DNA of 64,000 nucleotides from NCBI GenBank assembly GCA_009792885.1, contig WMCF01000008.1:18589578-18653577 (forward strand), given 5' to 3'. The notes under the pieces were generated by a model. The model saw only the letters and a list, made by a program, of their open reading frames with translations, was not told the DNA's origin and did not search any database. Every line of letters begins with the position of its first letter. Position 1 is the first letter of the stretch. A program made the translations under genes and the position numbers. This DNA is from Eremophila alpestris peregrina. Lineage: Eukaryota > Chordata > Aves > Passeriformes > Alaudidae. Shown here one piece after another: positions 25,792 to 37,295 of this stretch.

Positions 25792-27604
25792 AATGTTATG
25801 ATACTAGAAATAAAATGCATTTTAAATGCTCTCAGGTAAAACGGAAACAAATAATATTCGTACACAGACCAAACTGAAATTTTGATCTTTGCATAAATAG
25901 TTTTCTGCCCAGTAAAAACATTGTCATAAGCATTTTCTAAATGAGCTAAGAATTTCAAGACACTGTTGTTGCCAATTTGATGTATCTGCAGTCACCCAAC
26001 AAGAATGCATAACAACACTAAAGAATCATGCAAATTCCACTGTAATGTTAGCATACATAGCAAACACTGTAGAACAGGACTAGACAAGTGTCAAAGACTA
26101 TTATTATTAGACAGGGATTCACAACTGAGTCTTGTTAACATATGCAAAATCTTACAACCTTAGGCAAAAATTATCAACATATAACTTTTTAAATATACAA
26201 ACTATTGAATTGCACAGCTTACTGTGGCATAATTTCAAAAAATATAGTCCAAGGTTATTCCTCATGAGAATGTATACTAGATTTTTAAAGGGTTTTTTCC
26301 TAGCTAAACTGCCTACTAGCATGTTGACAAGGAGATTCATCTATCAGAAGACTTACAGATTTTTCCCTTAACTAGGAGTTTCAGTGAATACTGCTGTAAG
26401 GCTCTAAGCAAATAAAATACACAGTTTCATGAGATGACACCTTATAAGAACCAAATGATAAAGCAAAAGTCATTTTTAGGACTGAAAGATATACAGTTTA
26501 ACCCTTTACTATTTACAGTGCATGAATTTTAAAGAAAAAGCCCTTGTCTCTGAAATTATTTTATTAATTTTAAAATTGTTATCTGTTATTCAAAGCTATA
26601 AGCATTCAAGACATAGCTAAATAATATGCAATATTTAAGAGTAGCCTGAAAATGGAGGATCTATAAAAAATACTGAAATTTGTATTCAGACAGAAAAAGG
26701 GTTATGTCCATCAAAGGAGGGTAAATAATCATGTTCCCCTAAAGTTCTGGATGACTCACAGTTACTAAGATACTCAATCTATCAATTACATTTCTAATCT
26801 AAAAATGGCAACAATAAAAAAAATCTGGAAGAGCAAACAAAAAGACATAAAAGTTACTAAAGTTTCTTCATTGTAAACTGTATTTCTGAAATACCATTAT
26901 AATATCAAATGTTAATTTTTTTACATAATAATATGTAATTAATTAACTAATTTTGAATGTGATATCTGCTTCCAGTGAACGCTGTACGCACATTGTCCCT
27001 TGAGATCTACCACCCAAATACTTCTTTCTATCTAATACCACCCAAATATCAACAAGTGAGAACATTTTGAGGCGTTAGTAAGTAAAGTGAAATCTCTTTG
27101 CCATTTAGCATGTGGGATGAAACAAAATAATGGCCTATGGTGATGCAGAAAAAAATCCATAAATATCTATAATTCAGCAATAGAACAGCAGGAAAAGCTA
27201 AAGCAGAATTTTCACAAAAACAATTCAATATTTTTCTGTTTAAGACAGAGGAGGCATATGAAAGAAAGAAAGAAAAGGAAGAAGTTAATCTTCAGAAAAA
27301 ATGTATGTGTGACAGATGGGAACCTTTTAAATGTGAGAAAACTTGTGAGGCAGAAAGTAAATTCATCTCCCATGTTGAAGGGATGAGGAATGTTGCAAAA
27401 GGAAAAAAATGTTATTTGAAGCTCTTATACTTTTAAAGCTTCTGTAGTAAAAGCAAGAAAGTTTGAGAAAATGTGATGGCTATATTTCAAGTTGTTAAGC
27501 ATATGTTGGGTGAACTTTTCAACCTTAAAATAATGTTCTAAAACTCAGAAAACTACTCGATTTGTAACTCCCACAAACACAGCTCACCAAAACACCCACA
27601 TCTT
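25792..27604. other. AT-rich non-coding DNA, no gene seen
   Basis: Nothing recognisable apart from a GAAA run near 27262-27276 and short A/T tracts. The overlapping frames at 26132-26371 and 26152-26340 lie on opposite strands of the same DNA and look like chance. Confidence 0.5.
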
Positions 27605-27677
27605 GTTTTTCCATCAGACATCAGTGTCAGACTCCCATTTAACAGGAGCTTACAACTCCTGTTCTGATGGAAAAAAC
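27605..27677. repeat. Foldback with 20-bp arms, left arm split by a 23-nt insert
   Basis: The right arm, 27656-27675, is CTCCTGTTCTGATGGAAAAA. Its reverse complement is present on the left as two pieces: TTTTTCCATCAGA (27606-27618) and ACAGGAG (27642-27648). Between them lie 23 bases, 27619-27641. Taking those out would give a perfect 20-bp arm with a 7-nt loop (27649-27655). The 23-nt insert, plus one more A, is identical to 25768-25791. The word CATCAG occurs at 27612-27617 in the arm and again at the start of the insert, so there is microhomology at the entry point. All of this is read directly from the sequence; the mechanism is inference. Confidence 0.85.
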
Positions 27678-28006
27678 AGGGATTTTTTTAGTGGTTCCTA
27701 ATGACAGAACATTGGGTAACGGTGTTTTAATAGCCAAGATGGCTTGTTGTGGGGTTTTTTAAATGCTTTAGGAGAGTCTTTTTTTCTCCAACTGTATAAG
27801 TTCACAGCAATGCTTGGAGAAAAATAGAACCACAAAATAATCAGAGTATCAAGTATAATACAATTTTAATTACAGAAGAAGTGTCGTTAAAAATAAATAG
27901 AATTAACTCAAACATCTTTTTCAGTTAGATGTCACTTTGTTTTGGCTTTAATCTTACATAGTCAAAATATGTCAGTTGAGGTGGTGGGTTTTTTATTATG
28001 CTCTAT

Positions 28007-28118
28007 TATAGAATCACAGAATGGTTTGGGCTGGAATGGCCCTTAAAGATCACCTCTGGCTTGGGCAGGGACACCTTCCAGTAGACCAGATTGCTTAAAG
28101 CCCCATCCAGCCTGGTGT
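28007..28118 (-). mobile_element. CR1 LINE 3' scrap
   Basis: The plus strand opens with ATAGAATCACAGAATGGTTT and GGGCTGGAATGGCCC and continues through GGGCAGGGACACCTTCCAGT and CCCCATCCAGCCTGG, the classic antisense CR1 3' end. Similarity stops at about 28118. Compared with the usual order, the phrase after AAGATCACCT is shortened by an internal deletion. Non-coding remnant. Confidence 0.9.
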
Positions 28119-30446
28119 CTCTGCCAATGATCAGGACAGAGAACACAGAAGGTAATTTGGGGGTTGATCTCTCAGTCACGTGTTGGAGCACTGAAAGCAA
28201 AAGACCCCAAATACGGACATGAGTATTGTTGCATGGAATTGTGATGGTGATGACTGCAATTACTCCTCAGATACATAACCAAAGCACAGAGAGCTCTAGT
28301 GAAACAGGCAATGTTTGTTCACATGGTATAAATTAAGAAGAGACATAAGAAGATGATTAGTGAGGTATATATCCTTAACAGGGAGCTGTGATACCCCAGA
28401 CTAGCTGTGCTGCACTTCCAGTATGCAAACAAGCTCATTCAGTGTTTCCTACTTGTCAAAAATATTCCCTGTTATAGAGGTTGCTGATCCTCCACAGCTG
28501 AGAAATGTGGAGGTTCTTTACCTCCAGAAACAGCAAAAGCACTAATGTATGAAAGTTTTTTAAGAAATATTCTGCAACTAGGCATAAACTTACTGTTTTA
28601 ACTTAAGTGAAGTTGTGCTCAACAGAACAAATACAGAACAAAGTGAAGTGAAATACTGCTTTGTTGGCACAGTATTTACACTAACACCACTGTGATGCAT
28701 GAATATTTTATTGTAGAAAACTGTATCTGCATTGTCCAAGCTTATTGTGCCAGTATTGTTGCAATGAAAAGCACCAGTTTAAAGAAAATGGGATAAAGGG
28801 TGAAGAGCAGAAAAGAATAGATTATTGTCAGTGTGTAGCAGAGCAGGGTGTTTAATGATCAGTGAAGGAACACTCCAAAACAATGGAAAAATAAATGATG
28901 GATAGTTTTGGAAAACTGTAGAAGAAAATCAGAAATGAAAAATTAATGGACATGGCTGCTAAAGATTTTGCATCCTAGCAGGAATACTTTAACTCTCAGT
29001 AGATCATAAAGTTTTCTAATGGCCCATCATTGTCTCAATGAAATTTAAGACACTGGCATACTAAATAACTCTCTGCCTAAAGAATACTAGAATAGGGGAA
29101 ATGAAGCTCTCATGGAGTCCATGACAGGTCCTGAAAGGGAAGGGGGTAAAAAGAAGCAGAACAAATGAAGAGTTTTTCCAGGATTGGGAGAATGAGGCAT
29201 CTCAGGAAAGGGAGAAGGAAAACATGAACAACTTCTTATGGGACAAAGACCTAGAAAATTTTTCAATAAAGTGATCCATATTCCCAAATTCAAAAGGCAA
29301 AGGGGCAAAAAAAAAATTGAGCAAGTTGTACCAAGGATTCTAGAAAATGCTGAATAGACTCAGAAAATACAGGAGGAAAAATGTCTGATAGCAGTCTCGC
29401 ATAGCAGACTATAAAAGAGCTGGGGGGAAGAGGGGTTAAAGCTGTAGCCAGGAAAGCAAACATGAGAATTCAAAGGATCCTATCAATAAAGTATGGGAAG
29501 CAAGCACAGAAGGAGTCATTGGGAAAGTAATAGACCAGGAGGCAAGATGTGTACTGTGCATGCCTAGCAGGAGCAACAGACTGCTGTCTTACCATCGTCA
29601 CTGGTTAATGACTTGGCTGTGCAGCTGTCCTCAGCTCTCAGTGAGAGGCCCCACTGATCACAGATTTTACAACTGGAAATGCTAGACTTATAGCCATGTT
29701 TGACAGCTGGGGAAAATCTACTGCTCTGGAAATCATGGGTCAGGGATTTGGAAGTGAAAATTAAAGACATGATCCAGTTTCAATGGACTTTCAGAAACAT
29801 ATTTCAAAGTGCAATTCCCAAAAATTAACAGTGTGAAAAGCAAATAATCTTATTTTCTTCATTATGTCTCCAAATCTTCATTATAATAAAATAACAGTTT
29901 ATTTTTCAAGTCAAAAGATGCTCTGAAATTTTACCATGCAGAATGAACTTGATTCAGAGCTCATGAAGAAAATTCTGTAGATTTATTTCAGCTTTTTACT
30001 TTCATAGTCACCATTATGCTGAAAATAAATAAAATACTGCTGTGTCTTACATATACTTGTCTTGCCTCCATGCAGTGCATCACAGCACTAAAAATGTATC
30101 TCCTTAAAGTTCTAAGAATATTTTTATTATTTCATTTTGAACTGTACTGCAATCTTAGGATTTGAGCTTGCCCGATATCAATTACTGCTCAGACTTCATT
30201 TCTCAACCCACATATTATTCTTCCTTCCCCCCAAGAATTTGTCCCTTGAAAACCTCAGGTTAAGTTATAGAAGAGTAGCAGCCATAAGTTAAAAAAAAAA
30301 AAAAATCTCAACAATAAACACAAATTTAGGGAAGAAAAACACTCAGAAATTTTCTCCCATGTACTTTTTTTGGAGCTGTCAGAAAGGAGAGCTAGATTGT
30401 CCCCATAAAGCAAACGGTTTACTTCAAACACAATGAAAGTGTTAGC
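28119..30446. other. AT-rich non-coding DNA, no gene seen
   Basis: No gene or classifiable repeat. About 29080-29780 is purine-rich on the plus strand and slightly less AT-rich; it includes ACTATAAAAGAGC near 29410, which resembles a TATA box but has no accompanying LTR ends or transcript features. An A15 run lies at 30291-30305. Confidence 0.5.
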
Positions 30447-30452
30447 AGTTAG
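30447..30452. repeat. Target-site duplication AGTTAG, left copy
   Basis: AGTTAG directly precedes the TG of the LTR and is repeated directly after its terminal CA at 30950-30955. The two copies are identical. Confidence 0.8.
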
Positions 30453-30949
30453 TGTAGAGGTGGTTTTCCCTTGGAAGAAGAAAGCCCTGGGCCAAAGCCC
30501 TGGCAAACCCCAATGTAAGTGACATCAGCAAGAAGCTTATGCACACTTTCAAGTATGCAAATGCTACTAGAAAGTTCTTGGTCCTTTTTGTTACCATAGG
30601 TTGATTTTTGGTGCAGAGATTTTAATATTCCCAATTGTTCTTCCCTGTTGGACCCTTCCCTCAGACCCCATCTTAACTCTCCTCCCACACCAGGATGTAA
30701 CTACTCCTGTCTGACCCAGGCCCAGCGCTTTTTGGCCTCGTGCCTTTTCACCCCTTGTTACTGCCTTTTTGCAGTTTGCTCTAAATACAGTGTGTGCTTT
30801 ATTGGTTGTTATTTTGGCATTATTAAAGTTCAGTTTCTGGACAATTGGATCAAGGCTGCCTCTCTCTCATCCAGTCGCCATTCAGGGCTGAGTCCCAAGG
30901 AAACTCCAAAGGGTCTGATAGCCTGGGCTCGGACTCTGAGGAAGTTTCA
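30453..30949 (+). mobile_element. Solo retroviral LTR with 6-bp target-site duplication
   Basis: A 497-bp LTR in the plus orientation begins TGTAGAGGTGGTTTTCCC and ends AAGTTTCA. It is flanked on both sides by AGTTAG (30447-30452 and 30950-30955), a perfect 6-bp target-site duplication. Inside, a TAAATA element (30782-30787) precedes an ATTAAA poly(A) signal (30822-30827), and a GC-richer segment follows as U5. A 6-bp duplication is characteristic of class II (alpha/beta-retrovirus, ERVK-like) integrases, so I infer that class. No internal retroviral region is attached, so this is a solo LTR. The intact duplication argues for a simple insertion history with later LTR-LTR recombination. Confidence 0.85.
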
Positions 30950-31402
30950 AGTTAGTTATCCATGAATTCTACAATGGAATATTTTAGCACATTAAAATAC
31001 TGATTTGCTAAAACTTGAACATAGAGGAAATTTATTGTATCTTGGTTTAAAAATAAAATAATCAAACACTCATCAGATAAGATGCAGGCACTTGTTGTTG
31101 TGCCTTGCTTAAAGGCACTGTTAAATGATGTTATTGTAAAATAATATCCTTTTCTTCTGAATTTAATTTCATTTAATTTCATTTGTTATTATTATTATTC
31201 ATTTTTTATTTCATTTCATTTCTATTTTTTCCAGTATTTTCATATTTATTCTGAACCCTCATAAATGAAAAATCTGAGGTGAATTCTGAAGGCTTACATT
31301 CTGAAAAAACTTCAGCATTTTAATTTGTCTTTATAAACAGAAAATGCCTTTTCCATCAGGCAAAGTGCATTAGATAAGCTAGTGGGCTCTCTCAGGTTTA
31401 AA

Positions 31403-31828
31403 TGTGTTTTAGAGTCCTGAGAGTAAGGAAAAAAGTTCTTCCTCCCAGCCCCTGCTTCAAGAAGGAGAGCCATAGTCCAAGTCTCTGTCTTTGGAGGTAG
31501 TTTATTCTTTTCTTATCTCTACATTTTCTTTCTGCCCAGTGAGGTACATGCAGGAGGTCAGAAAAGCAAAATCTGTCCCTCCTACAAGGGCATGTCACCT
31601 TTTATACTAATAACTACGTGAACAATGTTTTCTTTTAATCACCAATAATTACGACATATATTAGACAGTGAAAATCCACTACAGCCCAATCCAAAAAGAC
31701 CATAACCGCAGCAGAAGATGGAGGACAAAAAGAAACAGGAAAGGAGGAGAGTTTTTGGATGTGAGGTGGCAAAAAATCTGACCTGGAGAAGAATAGCCCA
31801 GGTGCAGAGGGGTTGAGCATCCACCACA
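31403..31828 (-). mobile_element. LTR, minus strand, third family
   Basis: On the minus strand a TATAAAA box at 31606-31600 is followed by an AATAAA signal at 31506-31501, about 95 bp apart, in the order of a retroviral promoter and poly(A) site. The proposed ends are TGTG at 31403 and CACA at 31828 on the plus strand. No matching target-site duplication flanks these ends, so the 5' boundary is uncertain and the element may reach further to the right, or be truncated. The U3 text (a purine-poor CCTCCATCTTCTGCTGCGG stretch) resembles avian ERVL-type LTRs from memory only. The overlapping minus-strand frames at 31635-31838 are inside this LTR and are not genes. Confidence 0.65.
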
Positions 31829-32330
31829 GAATAACCATACCAATATTAGTTTAGCAGCAAGCTGCAGTTTTGAGCCAGATCAGGGAAAAGGCTGACAAGA
31901 AGCAAATCCTGATAGGTGGGATAGTGCTTTGCATCATTTCAATCTCCTCCCTTACACAACTGGCTCATATGAAAAAAATCCCCCACCCCCATGTCCTGGG
32001 GAAGGTACTGGGATATTCATATTCACAAATAGGCCTGAAACATTTCATGCCCCTTCTTATGGGACATAACTGGGTGAGCTACACTGGCATGTCTTAAAAC
32101 AGATCATAAAGCACCAAAAAGCCCCCTAAGTGCTCCCAGATGAATTTCTGGGGCCCTACATCAGACGGTGTAGAACTCCCCCAACCCAGGGGAGGTACCT
32201 GAAGGTAATTTTCCCATTGAACTTTGTGTGTCATGGACTTGCCCCTCCAGCAAGGGATAAAGATTGTTACCATCACTTTGGATACATTGTTGCATTTCTA
32301 CAGGTAATAACCAAAACGACTACATAACTC
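31829..32330. other. Less AT-rich block next to an LTR, possible ERV remnant
   Basis: These 500 bp are less AT-rich than their surroundings and contain overlapping frames on both strands (for example 31870-32097 plus and 32094-32276 minus). None shows a gag, pol or env motif. Because the block adjoins the 5' side of the minus-strand LTR it could be an extension of that LTR or decayed internal sequence. This is a guess from position and composition. Confidence 0.3.
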
Positions 32331-35300
32331 CTTTCTGTTGCAACCAGTTTTTTAAAAAGCAAACCTGCTACAGATACATATATTTGTAAACACTAGTCAT
32401 TCAGTATTGTTTCACTGAAATCTGCCCCGAGGGATCTATTAACAAGAACCTCAGCTACCTTTGCCTTTGGGGCAGTTCATAAGAGAAGCCCCAGCCAGAA
32501 CCTTTTCTTTCTCTGAACAATTCTTCCACACCCATATTTTTAGTTGTCCAGCATATACTGGATGTTGTCTGGGTGTGCTTGTTATCACATTCATAGTTTG
32601 TATAAACCCTGCACTGTTTCAGGCAAACACTCATAAAGAAAATTAAAGCTCTCAAATTATTAACCTGACAATGATTTCAGTTTTCTATTCCTCAGTAAAA
32701 TTCATATTCTGTAATGAAACTTCTTAGTTGGCCAGTAGGAAATGTTAATGCAGGCATGACTTTTGTACATTTTAACTGTGGGCTGCATTCTAACACTTGT
32801 CTGAGATCCAGAGGTGTAGCTTGGAAAAGTTAAAGAATTTGGTAAACTTGAGAGAAAACCAATTGATATTACTTTTCAGTGAGAAGTGTTCTGAGGATTT
32901 TTTCAAAGGCAAAACCAGTACTATGATGCCCAAGTGATATGTATCACTGCTATGTGGTCTATGTGCTACACTCATTTTGTGCGCAGTTCCACAGTAAAAA
33001 TTACATTAATAGTAAGAGGTACAATGTGGGAAACCAGGTTACCCCTTTGGGGGTCCCTGGAGGCTTGAAACTCCGAGGATCTTGGGACAGAGCCAAAAGA
33101 GCTAAAAATACATATTCTTTTGATTTAACTCCCTGGAAAACACTGTCATGCTTAAAAGAGGAAAGGAAGTCCATGTGAGTTTGATTGGTATGATTTTTGT
33201 TAACCCACAGGGTGAAAAAAATAGAATTTTTAGATTTTAGTGTATAGATAGAATGGGGCAAAGATGGAGGAATCGGGGTGTGTTTTTTTCCTGCTTCTTC
33301 TTCCCCTCCATCTTTGAAGAGGTGGTGGCTTTTTCTTGTTGGGTTATGGTAAGATTTCACTCTCTGACATGGGTCTTAGTTATTGGTACTTAGAGGAAAA
33401 CATTATTAACATAGTTTAGATTATAAAAGTTCAGGTGCCATTGTAGGAGGGTCAGATCCTGCTCTTCTGGCTTCCTGGGAACATCACTCTGGACTGAGAA
33501 AAATTCTGAGAGATAAGGAAATAATAAACAATTCTGCAAAACAACTGCACGGACTCCGGCTCTCCTTCGAACTCTATCATCAGCTCTCAGGGTGCAAAAA
33601 AACACCAGAAAACTTGAGAGTACAAAATATATTAAATTGACTGTGGGTTTGCTGCTTTCCCTTTGTTAAAGCAATTAAAGCATAATGGTAAAACTTCCTC
33701 ATTATTTCTACACAAAAGCAATTTGAACAATTATTGCAAGATAGCTTTCAGAGAAACCATTGTAGCAGAAGTTCATTCTGCATGAATTATAGAGCTGTAG
33801 TGTAGTCCACATTGACTATAAATTAGGCCTCTTCTTTCTAATTAAATAGGAAAAGAGGAATGAATTATACCACACAACCCCCTTGGATACTTTGCTGAGC
33901 CCACAGCCCCTAGGTATTAGAGGGAAGGCCAAAATTCAATACAGTGCATTTATATGTGCAATTTAACCATATTTCACCTCTGAATTTGGGGTTCTGTCTT
34001 TTTTATTTCACAGTAGCACTTCAACCTCCCATTACAGAGGAAGGAAAAAGTCTGTGGTGCAGCTCTCTCAAAACACATTGTAATCCAAAATAAACAACAA
34101 TATCCAAAAGAACTGCTGAAGACAAGGCCCTGCTTAGCTATCAAGTACCAAACCCAAACTGAGTGAGTTGGTTCTAATTTGCAGAGCTACAATCACTGTT
34201 TCATTCTGAAACACATGCTAATATTTGCTGGCATTGTTATGTCTTTGGTTGAAATGCAGCTTTTAAGAAGCACGGAGAACCTTAATTTAGACCAATTTCC
34301 TTATTCTGTATCCACAGAGCAACCCTGCTGGTGTGAACTTTCATGATAAAAGAAGAAAAGAGAAGGCAAAAGAAAGAATTGAGGTAGATTGTTTTCTACC
34401 AAAACCACAGCCCACAGTTTGTTCGGGTTTTTTTTTTAACATCTCACTTTAACCTCATTTAAGAAATCTGTTTTCTGCTAAACCACAGAGGTCTTTTTTT
34501 TTTTTTTTTTAATCAGCTTACTACAACTGAGTAAGACAATATATTTCAAAAAAAGTCCAGTTAACTAGCAATTAAGGAATCTTTGAATAATCTCCACTGC
34601 TGTGATACCTGATTAACTAGTTTTGAGGGCTGAAGCAGCTCTTTTTAGTGTATTTTATTTTTCTCTAATGGTAGATTTTGTTATGTGGCATGAAACATAT
34701 GTAGAATACATCAGGGTTAATTTGCATTTAAATCCCTTGAAGAGATCCTCATAAAATGTTATAATTTTTTTTTCTCTGTGTTAGGAATTGTTTCTAAACA
34801 TAAAAAAGACATTTCTTTACCCGCAGAACAATAATTGTGTTCATTTTCCTTCTACCATGCAATTAAAACAGGTTATTACCAAATCAATACCCATTTCACA
34901 AAATGCATTCTTCCAATGTCTCTATTGTTCTCCTCATCTAACAAGTCTAACCTGTGTATTTATTCTGGTAGTGCCTCTGCAGTAAAAAAAGCAGAAGTCT
35001 AAACCAAACCAAAGCTCAGGCACAATCTCTTAAGCACAGCTGCAGTTGAAAATGAACAGAGCCTATGCCAGTCTACCTCAACCAACACAGTGTGCTAAGA
35101 GCTCTGCAGACTTTACAGGGATGTTGGGATGAAATGCCTAAATATAAGACTTTATCATTTTAGCAGTTATGTGGAAATACGAGCAAGAATTTGAACTTGT
35201 AATCAAACCCAGTATGAACTCTACTACCACCCATGTTGTTCTTTCCATAGAGCTTTTTACAGGAAATCTGCTGTTTTTCCATCTCATATTTCTTTCTCTC

Positions 35301-37054
35301 CTATGCTTGAAATCAGCCATCTTATTGCAAAAGATAAAGAAAACCAGGCAACTATTTGATGAAAATGACAGTAATTGTTCATGGTGAATACTTGTCCCTG
35401 TGTACTCTTCCTCCTTTTCTTTCTCCCTACCACCTCTCTTGTGAGGAGTCCTGGAATGAAGACTTTGAAAAGAATGCTTGAAAGGCACTGAGATAGGAGT
35501 ACATGGACCTGTGCTGAAGAATTACAGGTATCTGTAAGAAACTTCAAGAAAGAGGCATGAGAGGAAGATCTGCAATGGAAGAAAAATTGTGCTAGCTGGG
35601 AAAGACAAATGAGAGAAACTAAAAATTAGGTAAATGCCAGTGTGAAAGTAAAAATGTGACCTTCCTGTTAACAAAGGGAAAAGGGAAAACAAAACTAAGT
35701 CTAAGGAGTAGGGCTTGGTCAAGGCTATTGACACAGTAAGTAATTTTGTAGTAGTATTTATAATAGCTCAAAGTAAAATGAGATAAGAAGAAATGTAAAC
35801 AGTCAAACAGAAATATACATAAGCTTTCCAGTGGAAACAGAGAAGAGTGGATAATCTCTAAACGCATTCTAGAGGAAAAAAAAAAAAAGAAAGAAAAGTC
35901 TGGGCATTTCCCTATTGTTCTTTACCTACTGATTTCAGTTATTTCAGACTTTACGATGTGTGAGCACAGTGATTACAATCTTAGTGAATAAACACTGAAA
36001 ATTCAGAGTCCAAGCACAGCTAAAGATAAAATAAATTGCATAGAAATTTCTAAAACATGACAACGGACTGATTAACTAAGAGAAATACAGCAAAGCCTAT
36101 ATAATCATGGTGTCATAAACACTTTTACTCAGCACTTGTGTTCTTTTGTGGTCATTTTGGTTCTTCAAAAGGAATGCATTGATCATTAGGTAATAGATCC
36201 TGCAAGTTGTCAATGTATGCTTACATACAGACATAAGCTTTTCTTACTGTCAATTAAAATATTGCATTAGTCTGCATAAGCGAATGTTGCTGTCCCAACT
36301 ATGTGTGAGCATTGATCTTCTTTCCTTACTTTAAGGGAAGCCATTTATTTACATTTTTAATGAGAAACTATGAGCTTACAGAAGCCCAAACTACTCTTTG
36401 ATTGTTTACCAGTGCCATAAAAACAGGTCATAATTCTTTAATGTAATGAAAAATATTTGCTTCATTGTGATAAAATTGGTGCTTGTTTTGCTTAGGTGGC
36501 AAATATTACAGGAAAAAAGATAATTTCTCTTCCCTAGAGTTTTTGTTATAAGCCATTACCCAAACCTTCTTCCTTTGATGCATTTCTGATATTTATATTC
36601 AGCATCTTCATCTACATTGAGATGTTTTCCCTGTTTACCCAGAGGAGAAAACACAACAATTCTGTTGCAAATTTAAAAGTCTGTTTGTTGATAGAAAATT
36701 ATCTTTGCATCTTCAGATATATACCTTGTGATGTGCATATGCACACTTAGATAATTTCACAGGAACGAAGCTGTGAATCAGCATCAAGGATGTATTTTTT
36801 CCTCTTTTTGGTATTTAAGTTGATTTTTTTTTCTTAGAAAATATCAGAAAATTAAAACAAACAATTTTCCTGAGTGAATATATCAGGTGCCATAAAAGAA
36901 ATTAAGAGTGCTTGGTTTAGGTTTTTTTTTTTTCCAATTAAGTGTGGAAACCATGAAGAAAGGAACAATGATCTTCATTGTTAAAGATGCTGATTCTAAT
37001 ATAGAGTCTGTAGTTCTGTCATGTAATTATTAGCTACACTAGAGAAGGAATTAC
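32331..37054. other. AT-rich non-coding DNA, no gene seen
   Basis: No gene or classifiable repeat. Frames such as 33001-33360 and 35138-35488 on the minus strand (119 and 116 codons) lack family signatures and are within chance length for this composition. T17 (34494-34510) and A13 (35876-35888) runs are present. Confidence 0.5.
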
Positions 37055-37274
37055 CCTGTCCATTTTCAAGCATGATTCCGCAGGCTGTGTCTTCATCTGG
37101 AAGCACAGCGTAAGTTATTTCGCATCTCTGAAAACCTTCTTTTAATAAGAAAATTTTTTCTGTCCAGCTTTTCTGAGGACTTGGAGGTATCCAGTTCATA
37201 TCTTCTTCCTCAGTTTCTGTGTGTGGCCTTCTATCAGAGTTCAAGTGAACAAAGACTAGGAGTTTGGTTTGGCG
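37055..37274 (-). other. Exon-like open frame, unidentified
   Basis: A minus-strand frame is open from 37274 to the stop at 36998-36996. Its residues differ from the Phe/Leu/Ser-rich chance frames elsewhere: it is rich in Glu, Asp, Pro and Lys, including TETEEEDMNWIPPSPQKSW and EITYAVLPDEDTACGIM. It has three CpGs in a CpG-poor region. A possible splice donor (AGG/GTAATT) would end it at 37055. The pyrimidine-rich CTCTTTTCAG acceptor (ending 37296) lies just upstream, but TGA and TAG follow it in this frame (37280-37275), so an intact exon would need a weaker acceptor such as CTCCTAG. I do not recognise the protein. It could be an exon of a gene with huge introns, a decayed exon, or chance. 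Confidence 0.22.
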
Positions 37275-37295
37275 CTATCAGTTCTTGAAAAATGT

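Noticed and set aside
29400..29430. ACTATAAAAGAGC as a promoter
   Set aside because: A TATA-like word alone is expected many times in AT-rich DNA; there are no LTR ends, CpG island or exon near it.
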